A stretch of 11,198 nucleotides of DNA from Azoarcus sp. (GTDB lineage Bacteria > Pseudomonadota > Gammaproteobacteria > Burkholderiales > Rhodocyclaceae), in the NCBI GenBank assembly GCA_031259795.1, contig JAIRLA010000295.1:1-11198 (forward strand). The letters are read 5' to 3'. Positions 1-5,230 of the stretch are shown piece after piece. How positions within the stretch are numbered: the stretch's first letter is position 1; each line of letters begins with the position of its first letter. A program made the translations under genes and the position numbers. The notes under the pieces were generated by a model that was not told where the DNA came from, searched no databases, and saw nothing but the letters and a program-made list of their open reading frames with translations.

Positions 1-377
1 CTCGTCGGGTTGGACGCCACCTCCTGCACCCCGGCGAAAAACTCATCCATGGCCGGGCTGAGACCCGCCGTGGCGTCGGCGAGCAGATTGTCGATCTGCT
101 GGATTTGCGCGGCGTAAGCCGAATAGGCGGATTTATTCGTTCCCGCGCTCAATACCTGGTTTTCGAGAAATTGATCGTAAGCCCGCGTCACCGTGACCAT
201 CCGCACGCCATTGCCGAAAAAACCGGCGCCGCTGAACCACGTCGGCTGCGAGCTTTGGATGAGGCGCTGGCGGTGATAGCCGCTGGTATCGGCATTGGCG
301 ATATTGTGGCTGGTCGTCGTCAGTTGACCTTGCGCGGCATTGACGCCGCTGAGTCCAATATTGAGCAGGCTTGACAT
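1..377 (-). CDS. flgK: Flagellar hook-associated protein 1 FlgK, N-terminal part (runs off left edge)
   Basis: FlgK forms the hook-filament junction at the tip of the flagellar hook, outside the cell, after export by the flagellar type III apparatus. The 125 visible residues begin MSSLLNIGLSGVNAAQ and continue with SHNIANADTSGYHRQR at about residues 23-38. This is the N-terminal rod/hook amphipathic segment shared by axial flagellar proteins (typical form NIANANTPGYSRQ). The stretch FGNGVRMVTVTRAYDQFLENQ (about 54-74, quoted in part as GVRMVTVTRAYDQF) matches the FlgK-specific continuation. The start ATG at 375-377 gives the canonical short MSS N-terminus; the ribosome binding site is a modest GGGGAA. 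The remaining roughly 300 or more residues lie beyond base 1. flgK often follows flgJ directly, but here it is preceded by 676 bp without a gene and a sigma-54-like site, so it probably starts its own transcript. Confidence 0.95.
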   Translation of the reverse strand, partial: MSSLLNIGLSGVNAAQGQLTTTSHNIANADTSGYHRQRLIQSSQPTWFSGAGFFGNGVRMVTVTRAYDQFLENQVLSAGTNKSAYSAYAAQIQQIDNLLADATAGLSPAMDEFFAGVQEVASNPT

Positions 378-414
378 GACGGTTCCCCGATTTGCGACTT
401 TCGCTTCTGCAAGA

Positions 415-429
415 GCAAAAAGCCTGCCA
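415..429 (-). promoter_or_regulatory. Putative sigma-54 (-24/-12) promoter of flgK
   Basis: Read on the minus strand, the site is TGGCAG, five bases, then TTGC followed by T. The RpoN consensus is TGGCAC-N5-TTGC(A/T), so only the sixth base differs and the invariant GG and GC doublets have the correct spacing. The expected transcript start is about 12 bp further on, near 404, giving a leader of roughly 27 nt before the flgK ATG. Hook and hook-associated genes are RpoN-dependent in several polar flagellates such as Pseudomonas and Vibrio. The match is seen directly; its use is inferred. No sigma-28 site was found nearby. Confidence 0.5.
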
Positions 430-731
430 GGGGGAAAGCGAACCCTCGGGACGAGCGGCAATGCGTCACGCCCGCAGGCGCATCCGGGCAAAACTCCCCG
501 GGAACGCATGGACGGGATGCGGACAAACGGAAAAAAAACAAAACCGCCGCGTGGCGTTGGATCCGCAAAAGTCGGGACGGCAAGAACCGGGGCGGCAAAA
601 TCAGCCGGACGCAGCCGGCAAGACGTCTCGCCCGGAAAACACAAGAACGCGCTGAAAAGGGGGAGAAAGGAGCGGATGCCTGTCCACGCTCCACCGCAAA
701 GAAATCAGCGTCGCTGCGCTCCGCATGGAAG

Positions 732-790
732 AAAGCCCTCTCCCGCCCCTGACGGGGCACCCTCCCCCGCAAGCGGGGGAGGGAACGGCA
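732..790 (-). repeat. Palindromic intergenic repeat, copy 1 (reverse orientation)
   Basis: The core at 760-783 is a perfect inverted repeat with arms CCCTCCCCCGC and GCGGGGGAGGG around AA. A second, weaker hairpin (GCCCC/GGGGC type) and a GGGAGAGGGC border lie on the 737-757 side. Read on the minus strand it has the same order of parts as the copy at 852-912, so the two copies face each other. Repeats of this composition are widespread between proteobacterial genes and resemble REP elements. Confidence 0.75.
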
Positions 791-851
791 AGCGGCTGTG
801 ATTGGGGGATGGCCATGCCCCGTGCAGGAAAGGCAAAGCCGCGTCATTGCG

Positions 852-912
852 ATGAAACTCCCCTCCCCCGCTTGCGGGGGAGGGTGGCCGAAGGCCGGGA
901 GAGGGCTTCCAA
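852..912 (+). repeat. Palindromic intergenic repeat, copy 2
   Basis: The core at 861-884 has arms CCCTCCCCCGC and GCGGGGGAGGG around TT. It is followed by a short GGCCG/AAGGCC hairpin and a GGGAGAGGGC border. It is the mirror partner of the copy at 732-790, with about 60 bp between them. Such paired, inverted arrangements are typical of REP doublets. Confidence 0.75.
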
Positions 913-916
913 CCAT

Positions 917-933
917 CCGGCGCGCAGCGCCGC
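917..933. repeat. Short CGGCGC/GCGCCG hairpin
   Basis: Arms CGGCGC (918-923) and GCGCCG (927-932) flank the triloop GCA. The same stem, with loops GAA, GCGA or GCA, occurs at 1023-1037, 3564-3579 and 7083-7097. Here it stands alone, without the adjoining GGCAATCCAGTTCG module. Confidence 0.6.
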
Positions 934-978
934 TGGAATCGCAAGGCGTTGTCGCTACGAAAGCCCCCTCCACCTCGT

Positions 979-1090
979 CATTGCGAGGGCCGCAGGCCCG
1001 TGGCAATCCAGTTCGTCCTATCCGGCGCGAAGCGCCGCTGTTTCCATCACCAACTATTCGGAGTGTGTGGATACCTGTGCCGTGGCGGCG
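979..1090 (-). repeat. Modular 3'-end repeat, copy A (overlaps the end of the membrane-protein gene)
   Basis: The copy has three parts on the plus strand. First is an ATTGC (980-984) / GCAAT (1003-1007) inverted repeat. Second is GTTCGTCCTATC leading into the CGGCGC-GAA-GCGCCG hairpin (1023-1037). Third is a block reading GGAGTGTGTGGATACCTGTG (1060-1079) up to about 1090. Parts one and two recur at 3541-3590 and 7039-7104; part three recurs inverted at 6916-6957. Transcribed from the minus strand, the hairpin lies just downstream of the membrane-protein stop codon at 1054. No U-run follows it, so termination is uncertain. Confidence 0.7.
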
Positions 1091-1626
1091 GGGCGGCGCA
1101 GTTTGCCTTGCCAGTAGCGCCATGCCAGCCACGCGAAGACAGCGGCGGTAATCAGCAGGAAACCGACGCCCTGCCAATAGGCGATCGGATCGACTGCCCG
1201 CAGGTAATCGCGCGGCGGCTGCACGAAATGTACGCGGCCGGAAGCCAGCGCATGGATCGCTGTCGCCAGGAAACCCAGTGCCGGCAGGAACCACGCGACG
1301 AGACCGGCGCCGACGATGACGCGGTCGATGATGGGCGTGGCGCGCTGGCGCGGCAGATAGACGCTTTCCACTCCGAACCAGAGCGCGAGCAGCCATCCGG
1401 ACACGGCGGCGACGGGGGCGATGGCCAGCGCCGCGCCGAACACGGTCACGCCAAGAGCGAAAGCCATGCCTTCGAGCGGTTCGATATGCGGCCACAGCCT
1501 GCCGATGCTGAGGAAAAGCCACGTCGACAGCGATGTGGAAACAAGCGCGAGAAGCAGGCAGAGCGCGCTGCGCCGCCGGGCGCGGTCACCGGGAGATGCG
1601 TTTTCGGGCAGGCGGAAAAGCGGCAT
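1054..1626 (-). CDS. Small integral membrane protein of unknown family (190 aa)
   Basis: I do not recognise a family. The protein shows four hydrophobic stretches: about residues 25-46 (LCLLLALVSTSLSTWLFL), 57-90 (long, around GVTVFGAALAIAPVAAV), 102-130 (VIVGAGLVAWFLPALGF) and 152-172 (GVGFLLITAAVFAWLAW). This predicts a four-helix inner-membrane protein with a basic, RARRR-containing N-terminus and a short RRP tail. The start at 1624-1626 is chosen for the strong AAGGAG site just upstream and because longer frames enter metY. It begins 14 bp after the metY stop, so the two are probably co-transcribed. A sulfur-metabolism or transport accessory role would be a guess from position only. Its last dozen codons (AATAQVSTHSE) lie inside a dispersed repeat, so its C-terminus may have been replaced by repeat insertion. 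Confidence 0.75.
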   Translation of the reverse strand: MPLFRLPENASPGDRARRRSALCLLLALVSTSLSTWLFLSIGRLWPHIEPLEGMAFALGVTVFGAALAIAPVAAVSGWLLALWFGVESVYLPRQRATPIIDRVIVGAGLVAWFLPALGFLATAIHALASGRVHFVQPPRDYLRAVDPIAYWQGVGFLLITAAVFAWLAWRYWQGKLRRPAATAQVSTHSE

Positions 1627-1640
1627 GGGCGTCTCCTTCC

Positions 1641-2912
1641 TCAAACCGCCGCCAGCGCCTGATCGAGATCGGCGAGGATGTCGTCGATGTGCTCGATGCC
1701 GATGGACAGCCGCACCATATCGGGCGAAACGCCCGCTTTTTGCAATTCCCCGGCATCGAGCTGGCGGTGCGTGGTGGAAGCCGGGTGGCAGGCGAGCGAC
1801 TTGGCGTCGCCGATATTGACCAGCCGTGTAAACAAGGCGAGCGCATCCTGGAAGCGCGCGCCGGCTTCGGCCCCGCCCTTGATGCCGAACGTGAGAATGC
1901 CCGAAGCGCGCCCGCCCATGTATTTCCGCACCAGCGGGTAATCGGCGTGGCCGGGCAAGCCGGCGTAATTGACCCACGATACTTTTGCGTGCTTTTCGAG
2001 GAATCGCGCGACTTCGAGCGCGTTGTCGCAGATACGGTCGAGGCGCAGGGCGACAGTCTCCACGCCTTGCAGGATCAGGAATGCGTTGAAGGGAGAGAGC
2101 GCCGCGCCCTGATTGCGCAAGGGCACGACGCGGGCGCGGCCGATATAGGCCGCTTCGCCGAACGCCTCGGTATAGATCACGCCGTGATAGGAAACATCGG
2201 GTTCGCTCAGGCGCGGGAAACGCGCCCTGTGTCGCGCCCAGGGGAACTTGCCCGAGTCGACGATGACTCCGCCGAGCGAATTGCCATGTCCGCCGAGATA
2301 CTTGGTGAGCGAATGCACCACGATATCCGCGCCGTGCTCGAAAGGACGGCACAGATAGGGCGTCGGCACGGTGTTATCGACGATGAGGGGAATACCGGCT
2401 TCGTGGGCGATGGCGGCCAGCGGCGCGAAATCGGTGATATTGCCGAGCGGGTTGCCCACGGATTCGCAATAGATAGCCTTCGTGCGGGCGTCGATCAGGC
2501 GGCGGAAACTGTCCGGATCGCGGTAATCGGCGAAGCGCGTTTCGATGCCCGATTGCGGAAAAGTATGGGCGAAAAGGTTGTAAGTACCGCCATAGAGCGT
2601 GGCGGTAGACAGGATATTGTCGCCGGTCTCGGCGATCGTCTGGATGGCGTAAGCGATCGCGGCCATGCCGGAAGCCACCGCCAGCGCGCCGATACCGCCT
2701 TCCAGCGCCGCGATGCGCTGCTCCAGCACCGCGTTGGTGGGATTCATGATGCGGGTGTAGATATTCCCCGGCACCTTGAGATCGAAAAGATCCGCGCCAT
2801 GCCGGGTGTCGTCGAACGAGTAGGACGTGGTCTGGTAAATCGGCACGGCGACGGCGTGGGTCGTGGGTTCGGGCGTGTAGCCGCCATGGACGGCCAAGGT
2901 TTCGAGCTTCAT
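1641..2912 (-). CDS. metY: O-acetylhomoserine sulfhydrylase (aminocarboxypropyltransferase)
   Basis: This PLP enzyme makes L-homocysteine from O-acetylhomoserine and sulfide, giving direct sulfhydrylation for methionine synthesis in the cytoplasm. The 423 residues match the usual length of about 425-430. Visible motifs of the Cys/Met-metabolism PLP family are: ETLAVHGGYTPEPTT (4-18); YTRIMNPTN with the phosphate-binding Tyr/Arg (52-60); ASGMAA (80-85); TLYGGTYNLF (105-114); DNTVPTPYL with the Asp that contacts the pyridine nitrogen (179-187); and VVHSLTKYLGGHG with the Schiff-base Lys at 204. The insertion around FPRLSEPDVSYHGVIYTEAFG is typical of MetY rather than MetB or MetZ. The start ATG at 2910-2912 gives the conserved N-terminus and has a GGAAG element upstream. 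A membrane protein gene follows after 14 bp. O-succinylhomoserine as substrate cannot be excluded from sequence alone. Confidence 0.95.
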   Translation of the reverse strand: MKLETLAVHGGYTPEPTTHAVAVPIYQTTSYSFDDTRHGADLFDLKVPGNIYTRIMNPTNAVLEQRIAALEGGIGALAVASGMAAIAYAIQTIAETGDNILSTATLYGGTYNLFAHTFPQSGIETRFADYRDPDSFRRLIDARTKAIYCESVGNPLGNITDFAPLAAIAHEAGIPLIVDNTVPTPYLCRPFEHGADIVVHSLTKYLGGHGNSLGGVIVDSGKFPWARHRARFPRLSEPDVSYHGVIYTEAFGEAAYIGRARVVPLRNQGAALSPFNAFLILQGVETVALRLDRICDNALEVARFLEKHAKVSWVNYAGLPGHADYPLVRKYMGGRASGILTFGIKGGAEAGARFQDALALFTRLVNIGDAKSLACHPASTTHRQLDAGELQKAGVSPDMVRLSIGIEHIDDILADLDQALAAV

Positions 2913-2957
2913 GGTACGAGTGTCTTCCGTGAACGCGGGATGAAGGACAGAGCGGCG

Positions 2958-2986
2958 AGTATATCGGGTGCGCGGAAGATAAAGAA
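2958..2986 (-). promoter_or_regulatory. Possible metY promoter (sigma-70 type)
   Basis: On the minus strand a TATACT hexamer (2958-2963) sits about 40 bp ahead of the metY start codon. The -35 position at 17-bp spacing reads TTCTTT (2981-2986), a poor match. The good -10 and sensible leader length make this the best candidate, but it is weak. A leader of about 40 nt leaves no room for a SAM riboswitch. Confidence 0.3.
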
Positions 2987-3239
2987 ATCAGCGCGCCGGC
3001 GGCGGCAAGCCCCGCGCACTCTTCCCCCGCTCGAAACGCGCATTGTGCGGAAAGCCCGCGACAGATAGAACGCACAGGTCCGTTTTATGCAGTTCGTGTT
3101 GTCCGGGCCTGGAGTCTATTTCACCAGAAACTCATCCTCATCAGGAACTCATCCCGAAATCCATGATTGATCCCGCGCTTGTAACCTGAATACCGCCCGC
3201 CATGGATCAAGGGCATTCCCCGCCGGGTGAGATCGGCGT

Positions 3240-3504
3240 CTGGACAAGGGCTATGACGAAGTGCACGCCATCGTCCGGGAGTTTGGCTTTACCGCGCATC
3301 TCGCGCGCGAGATGAGGAGGCCAAAGCCATCAGGGAGGAAACCGGGTTCAAGGCGTGGCGCCGGGTGGTCGAGTACACGCATGGTTGGATGAATCGCTTT
3401 CGCCGGATACTCGTTCGCTGGGAGAACTTCCCGGGACGGTCATGGCTATGCCGTATTTTGCTTGTGGCATTATTGCCTGGCGGGCAACGAGGCCGTCGGA
3501 ATAG
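3240..3504 (+). pseudogene. IS5-family transposase remnant, C-terminal part, frameshifted
   Basis: Translation in three successive frames recovers the end of an IS5/IS427-type DDE transposase. Frame one gives LDKGYDEVHAIVREFGFTAH from about 3240. After a shift near 3303-3315 comes EEAKAIREETGFKAWRRVVE with THGWMNRFRRILVRWEN. After another shift near 3430-3445 comes ACGIIAWRATRPSE and a TAG at 3502-3504. The VE-x-THGWMNRFRR region, which carries the catalytic Glu and the conserved Tyr/Arg-rich helix in intact relatives, is still recognisable. The N-terminal half and left end are missing. It is a dead fragment with at least two frameshifts. The family assignment rests on recognised motifs, not a search. 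Confidence 0.72.
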
Positions 3505-3507
3505 ATC

Positions 3508-3525
3508 ATTGGAATCCATTCCAAT
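3508..3525. repeat. Perfect 8-bp inverted repeat after the transposase remnant
   Basis: Arms ATTGGAAT and ATTCCAAT are separated by CC and start 4 bp after the remnant's stop codon. It could be part of the old insertion-sequence end or a hairpin. There is no T-run, so terminator function is not supported. Confidence 0.45.
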
Positions 3526-3540
3526 AGGCCCGCCCTGAAC

Positions 3541-3634
3541 CGCGGCAATCCAGTTCGTTCATCCGGCGCGCGAGCGCCGCTGTTTTCATCGCCAGCTGTT
3601 TCGGCGCGTGCAGAGATACCTATGTGTAGATACC
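3541..3634 (-). repeat. Modular 3'-end repeat, copy B (just beyond the slyX stop)
   Basis: It carries CGGCAATCCAGTTCGTTC, the hairpin CGGCGC-GCGA-GCGCCG (3564-3579), then TGTTTTCATCGCCAGCTGTT and a diverged block with GATACCTATGTGTAGATACC (about 3615-3634). The order and orientation relative to the upstream slyX stop match copy A after the membrane-protein gene. The ATTGC half of the first module is missing; the copy begins where the transposase debris ends, so the two may have been joined by deletion. Confidence 0.65.
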
Positions 3635-3640
3635 CACGGA

Positions 3641-3850
3641 TTACCAGTGCGGCGGAACCTCGTCTTCCGGACGCGGATGCGCCGTTGCCCGCGCGTCCTT
3701 GAGTTGCCGCGCCAGTTGCGCTATTTGCGCCTGCAAGCGGTCGATCAGGCATTGCTGGCGATAAGCGGCGTTGTTGAGCGCGTCGATTTGATCTTCGGCC
3801 AGCATCAGGCGGGATTCGAGGCGCTCCAGGCGCTCTTCCGTGTCGCTCAT
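3641..3850 (-). CDS. slyX: SlyX family protein
   Basis: The 69-residue acidic, helical protein has an uninterrupted coiled-coil pattern from about residue 5 to 53 (RLERLESRLMLAEDQIDALN and following) and ends in VPPHW. SlyX proteins are about 70 residues long with the same coiled coil and a closing PPHY or PPHW motif. Their function is unknown; the name comes from location next to slyD in enterobacteria, and lysis activity is not established. The ATG overlaps the stop of the upstream GTPase gene as ATGA, so translation is probably coupled and the start is well defined. Confidence 0.9.
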   Translation of the reverse strand: MSDTEERLERLESRLMLAEDQIDALNNAAYRQQCLIDRLQAQIAQLARQLKDARATAHPRPEDEVPPHW

Positions 3851-4755
3851 CGCGCCTCGCTCCCGTCGTTCGCGGCCTGGGCGGGCGGTATTGCCGCATC
3901 CGCCGCCAGCATCTTTTCCCGGCTTTCCGGCGTCTCCAGGCTGATGCGTCCGAGCGCGCCATTGCGGTAGTCGGTGAGAAAGATGTTTGCCGCTTTTTCC
4001 AGATCGGACGCGCCGCCCTTTTGCACGCAGGCGCGCCGGCGGGCAATGGCTTCGAGCAGCGCTTCGCCGTCCATCCCGGCGGGGTCGATGCGGTAGCGGG
4101 CGACGATGGACGCGGGGTAGCGCGCCAGCACAATGTCGCCCAGGCGCGCGGCGACTTCTTCGTCGATCATGGCGTTGCGGCCAATGGCATGACTGGCGGC
4201 GAGCATGAAACCGTCGATGTCGTGGCTGATTTTCGGCCACATCAATCCCGGGGTGTCGGTCAGCGTCATGCCCGGCCCGAGATCGAGTGTCTGCTGGCTT
4301 TTCGTTATCGCCGGTTCATCGCCGACTTTGGCCACGCGGCGCTTGAGGAGCGCATTCATCAGGGTGGATTTCCCCACGTTGGGAATGCCGGTCAGGATCA
4401 GGCGCAACGGTTTGTCGCCGCCGGTGCGATGTGGCGCGAGCTGGCGAGCGAGCGCCGGGATGCATGCCGCCGCTCCGGGTTTCTTGAGCGAGATCGCCGC
4501 CGCATGCACCCCCGGGCAGGCGTCGTAATGCGCGATCCATGCGCGCGTCGCCTCCGGGTCGGCGAGATCGGCCTTGTTGAGAAGCTTGAGGCAGGGCCGG
4601 TTGCGGAAACGGCGCAGCTCCTCGATCAGCGGGTTGCTGCTGGCCCCGGGCAGGCGGGCGTCGGTCACTTCGATGACAACGTCGATTACCGCGAGCGTTT
4701 CGGCAAGCTTGCGGCGCGCGGAATTCATGTGACCGGGAAACCACTGGACAGGCAT
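3847..4755 (-). CDS. ylqF: Ribosome biogenesis GTPase YlqF/RbgA type (circularly permuted)
   Basis: Relatives act late in assembly of the large (50S) ribosomal subunit and couple GTP hydrolysis to its maturation in the cytoplasm. The 302 residues show the circularly permuted G-motif order that defines the family: G4 LLNKAD (58-63) comes before G1 GIPNVGKST (123-131), then G3 DTPG (167-170). The N-terminus QWFPGHMNSARRKL (4-17) is the family signature, and LMWPKI after DTPG is also typical. A helical C-terminal region of about 120 residues follows. The start at 4753-4755 gives this canonical N-terminus. The gene ends in an ATGA overlap with slyX. The tail after about 270 is rich in Ala and Glu and probably disordered. 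In proteobacteria the protein is usually not essential; its role here is inferred from family. Confidence 0.93.
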   Translation of the reverse strand: MPVQWFPGHMNSARRKLAETLAVIDVVIEVTDARLPGASSNPLIEELRRFRNRPCLKLLNKADLADPEATRAWIAHYDACPGVHAAAISLKKPGAAACIPALARQLAPHRTGGDKPLRLILTGIPNVGKSTLMNALLKRRVAKVGDEPAITKSQQTLDLGPGMTLTDTPGLMWPKISHDIDGFMLAASHAIGRNAMIDEEVAARLGDIVLARYPASIVARYRIDPAGMDGEALLEAIARRRACVQKGGASDLEKAANIFLTDYRNGALGRISLETPESREKMLAADAAIPPAQAANDGSEAR

Positions 4756-5230
4756 CGGCGATGGAAAGAGGCGGAAACGAAGGGCGCATTATCGCATGGA
4801 GGGGCATGCGGCTTCGCGGCGATCATCGTCTCGCCAGCCCTTGCCGCGCATTGGCGTCGTCCCTGGCCTCGCGCCCTGTTCCCGCCTTGTTTGCGAATCC
4901 GCATGCGCCGGGGTTCCGGGCGATGTGGCGCGATCCGGATGGTTTTGTTGCGGGTTGTCATCGACGTTGTAGTTTGTCGAGTCCAGCGCCCCGAAATATC
5001 CTGTGTCAACTTACTATGGTTTTCAGGTTTAGCCTTGGCGGGGGAAATGATCTTTGCCAGGGTGTTGGAAAGTGTCTTGTTGTGCGAAAAACCACGCGCG
5101 CGGATTCGTGCATGCAATATCTTTTCCTGTCGGCACGCCGCCGCAATGTGGATCGAGTGCGTCGCCGAGTATCGACACTTATAAAGCAAATTCGGCTCAT
5201 TCCTGCGTGGGCCGGGGAGGGGAGACTAAA
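4756..5230. other. Divergent intergenic region between ylqF and the chemoreceptor gene
   Basis: This 475-bp stretch lies between two divergently transcribed genes and should carry both promoters. The only candidate signals are the GATAAT at 4788-4793 for ylqF, and the strong ribosome binding site GGGGAGGGGAG at 5214-5224 for the chemoreceptor. A TATAAA at 5180-5185 lacks a -35, and a GCCGAGTA at 5164-5171 lacks a sigma-28 -35. A 154-residue minus-strand open frame (4725-5189) overlaps the ylqF start, is Arg/His/Pro-rich and resembles no family; I treat it as spurious. Confidence 0.6.
4788..4793 (-). promoter_or_regulatory. Possible -10 element for the ylqF-slyX unit
   Basis: The minus strand reads GATAAT (5 of 6 bases of TATAAT) about 33 bp before the ylqF start codon. 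No good -35 hexamer lies at 16-18 bp, so this is only a candidate. Confidence 0.22.

Larger units (their letters stand above)
378..1053. other. Gene-free intergenic region between flgK and the membrane-protein gene
   Basis: This 676-bp stretch has no convincing gene. Bases 378-430 are the flgK leader and promoter. Bases 431-725 show no recognisable feature; the open frames across them are low-complexity, rich in Arg, Pro and Ala, and have no family resemblance. Bases 732-1053 are almost entirely repeat elements: two inverted copies of a GC-rich palindromic repeat, two short CGGCGC/GCGCCG hairpins, and a copy of the ATTGC/GCAAT repeat abutting the stop of the membrane-protein gene. Confidence 0.7.
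2913..3640. other. Gene-poor intergenic region between slyX and metY
   Basis: This 728-bp stretch holds the metY leader (2913-2990) and a featureless part (2990-3239). The only structure in the featureless part is a near direct repeat of GAACTCATCC around 3127-3155. A degenerate IS5-type transposase tail (3240-3504) follows, then a small palindrome at 3508-3525 and a copy of the modular repeat (3541-3634). No intact gene is supported on either strand; the open frames across it are shadows. Confidence 0.7.

Noticed and set aside
340..801. 153-residue plus-strand frame with a Lys/Arg-rich, histone-like middle
   Set aside because: Starts inside antisense flgK, ends in repeat sequence, and its basic composition is explained by GC-rich intergenic DNA; no ribosome binding site supports it.
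320..1522. 400-residue minus-strand open frame
   Set aside because: Arg/Ala-rich with no family resemblance; it runs through the palindromic repeats and overlaps the flgK start and the membrane-protein gene in another frame.
2913..2990. Possible SAM riboswitch before metY
   Set aside because: The leader after the best -10 is only about 40 nt and no pseudoknot-like pairing was evident.
5145..5171. Possible sigma-28 promoter (GCCGAGTA) for the chemoreceptor
   Set aside because: The matching -35 position reads AATG rather than TAAA, and the -10 has two mismatches.
4725..5189. 154-residue minus-strand open frame in the divergent intergenic region
   Set aside because: Overlaps the ylqF start, has basic low-information composition and no visible ribosome binding site or domain.
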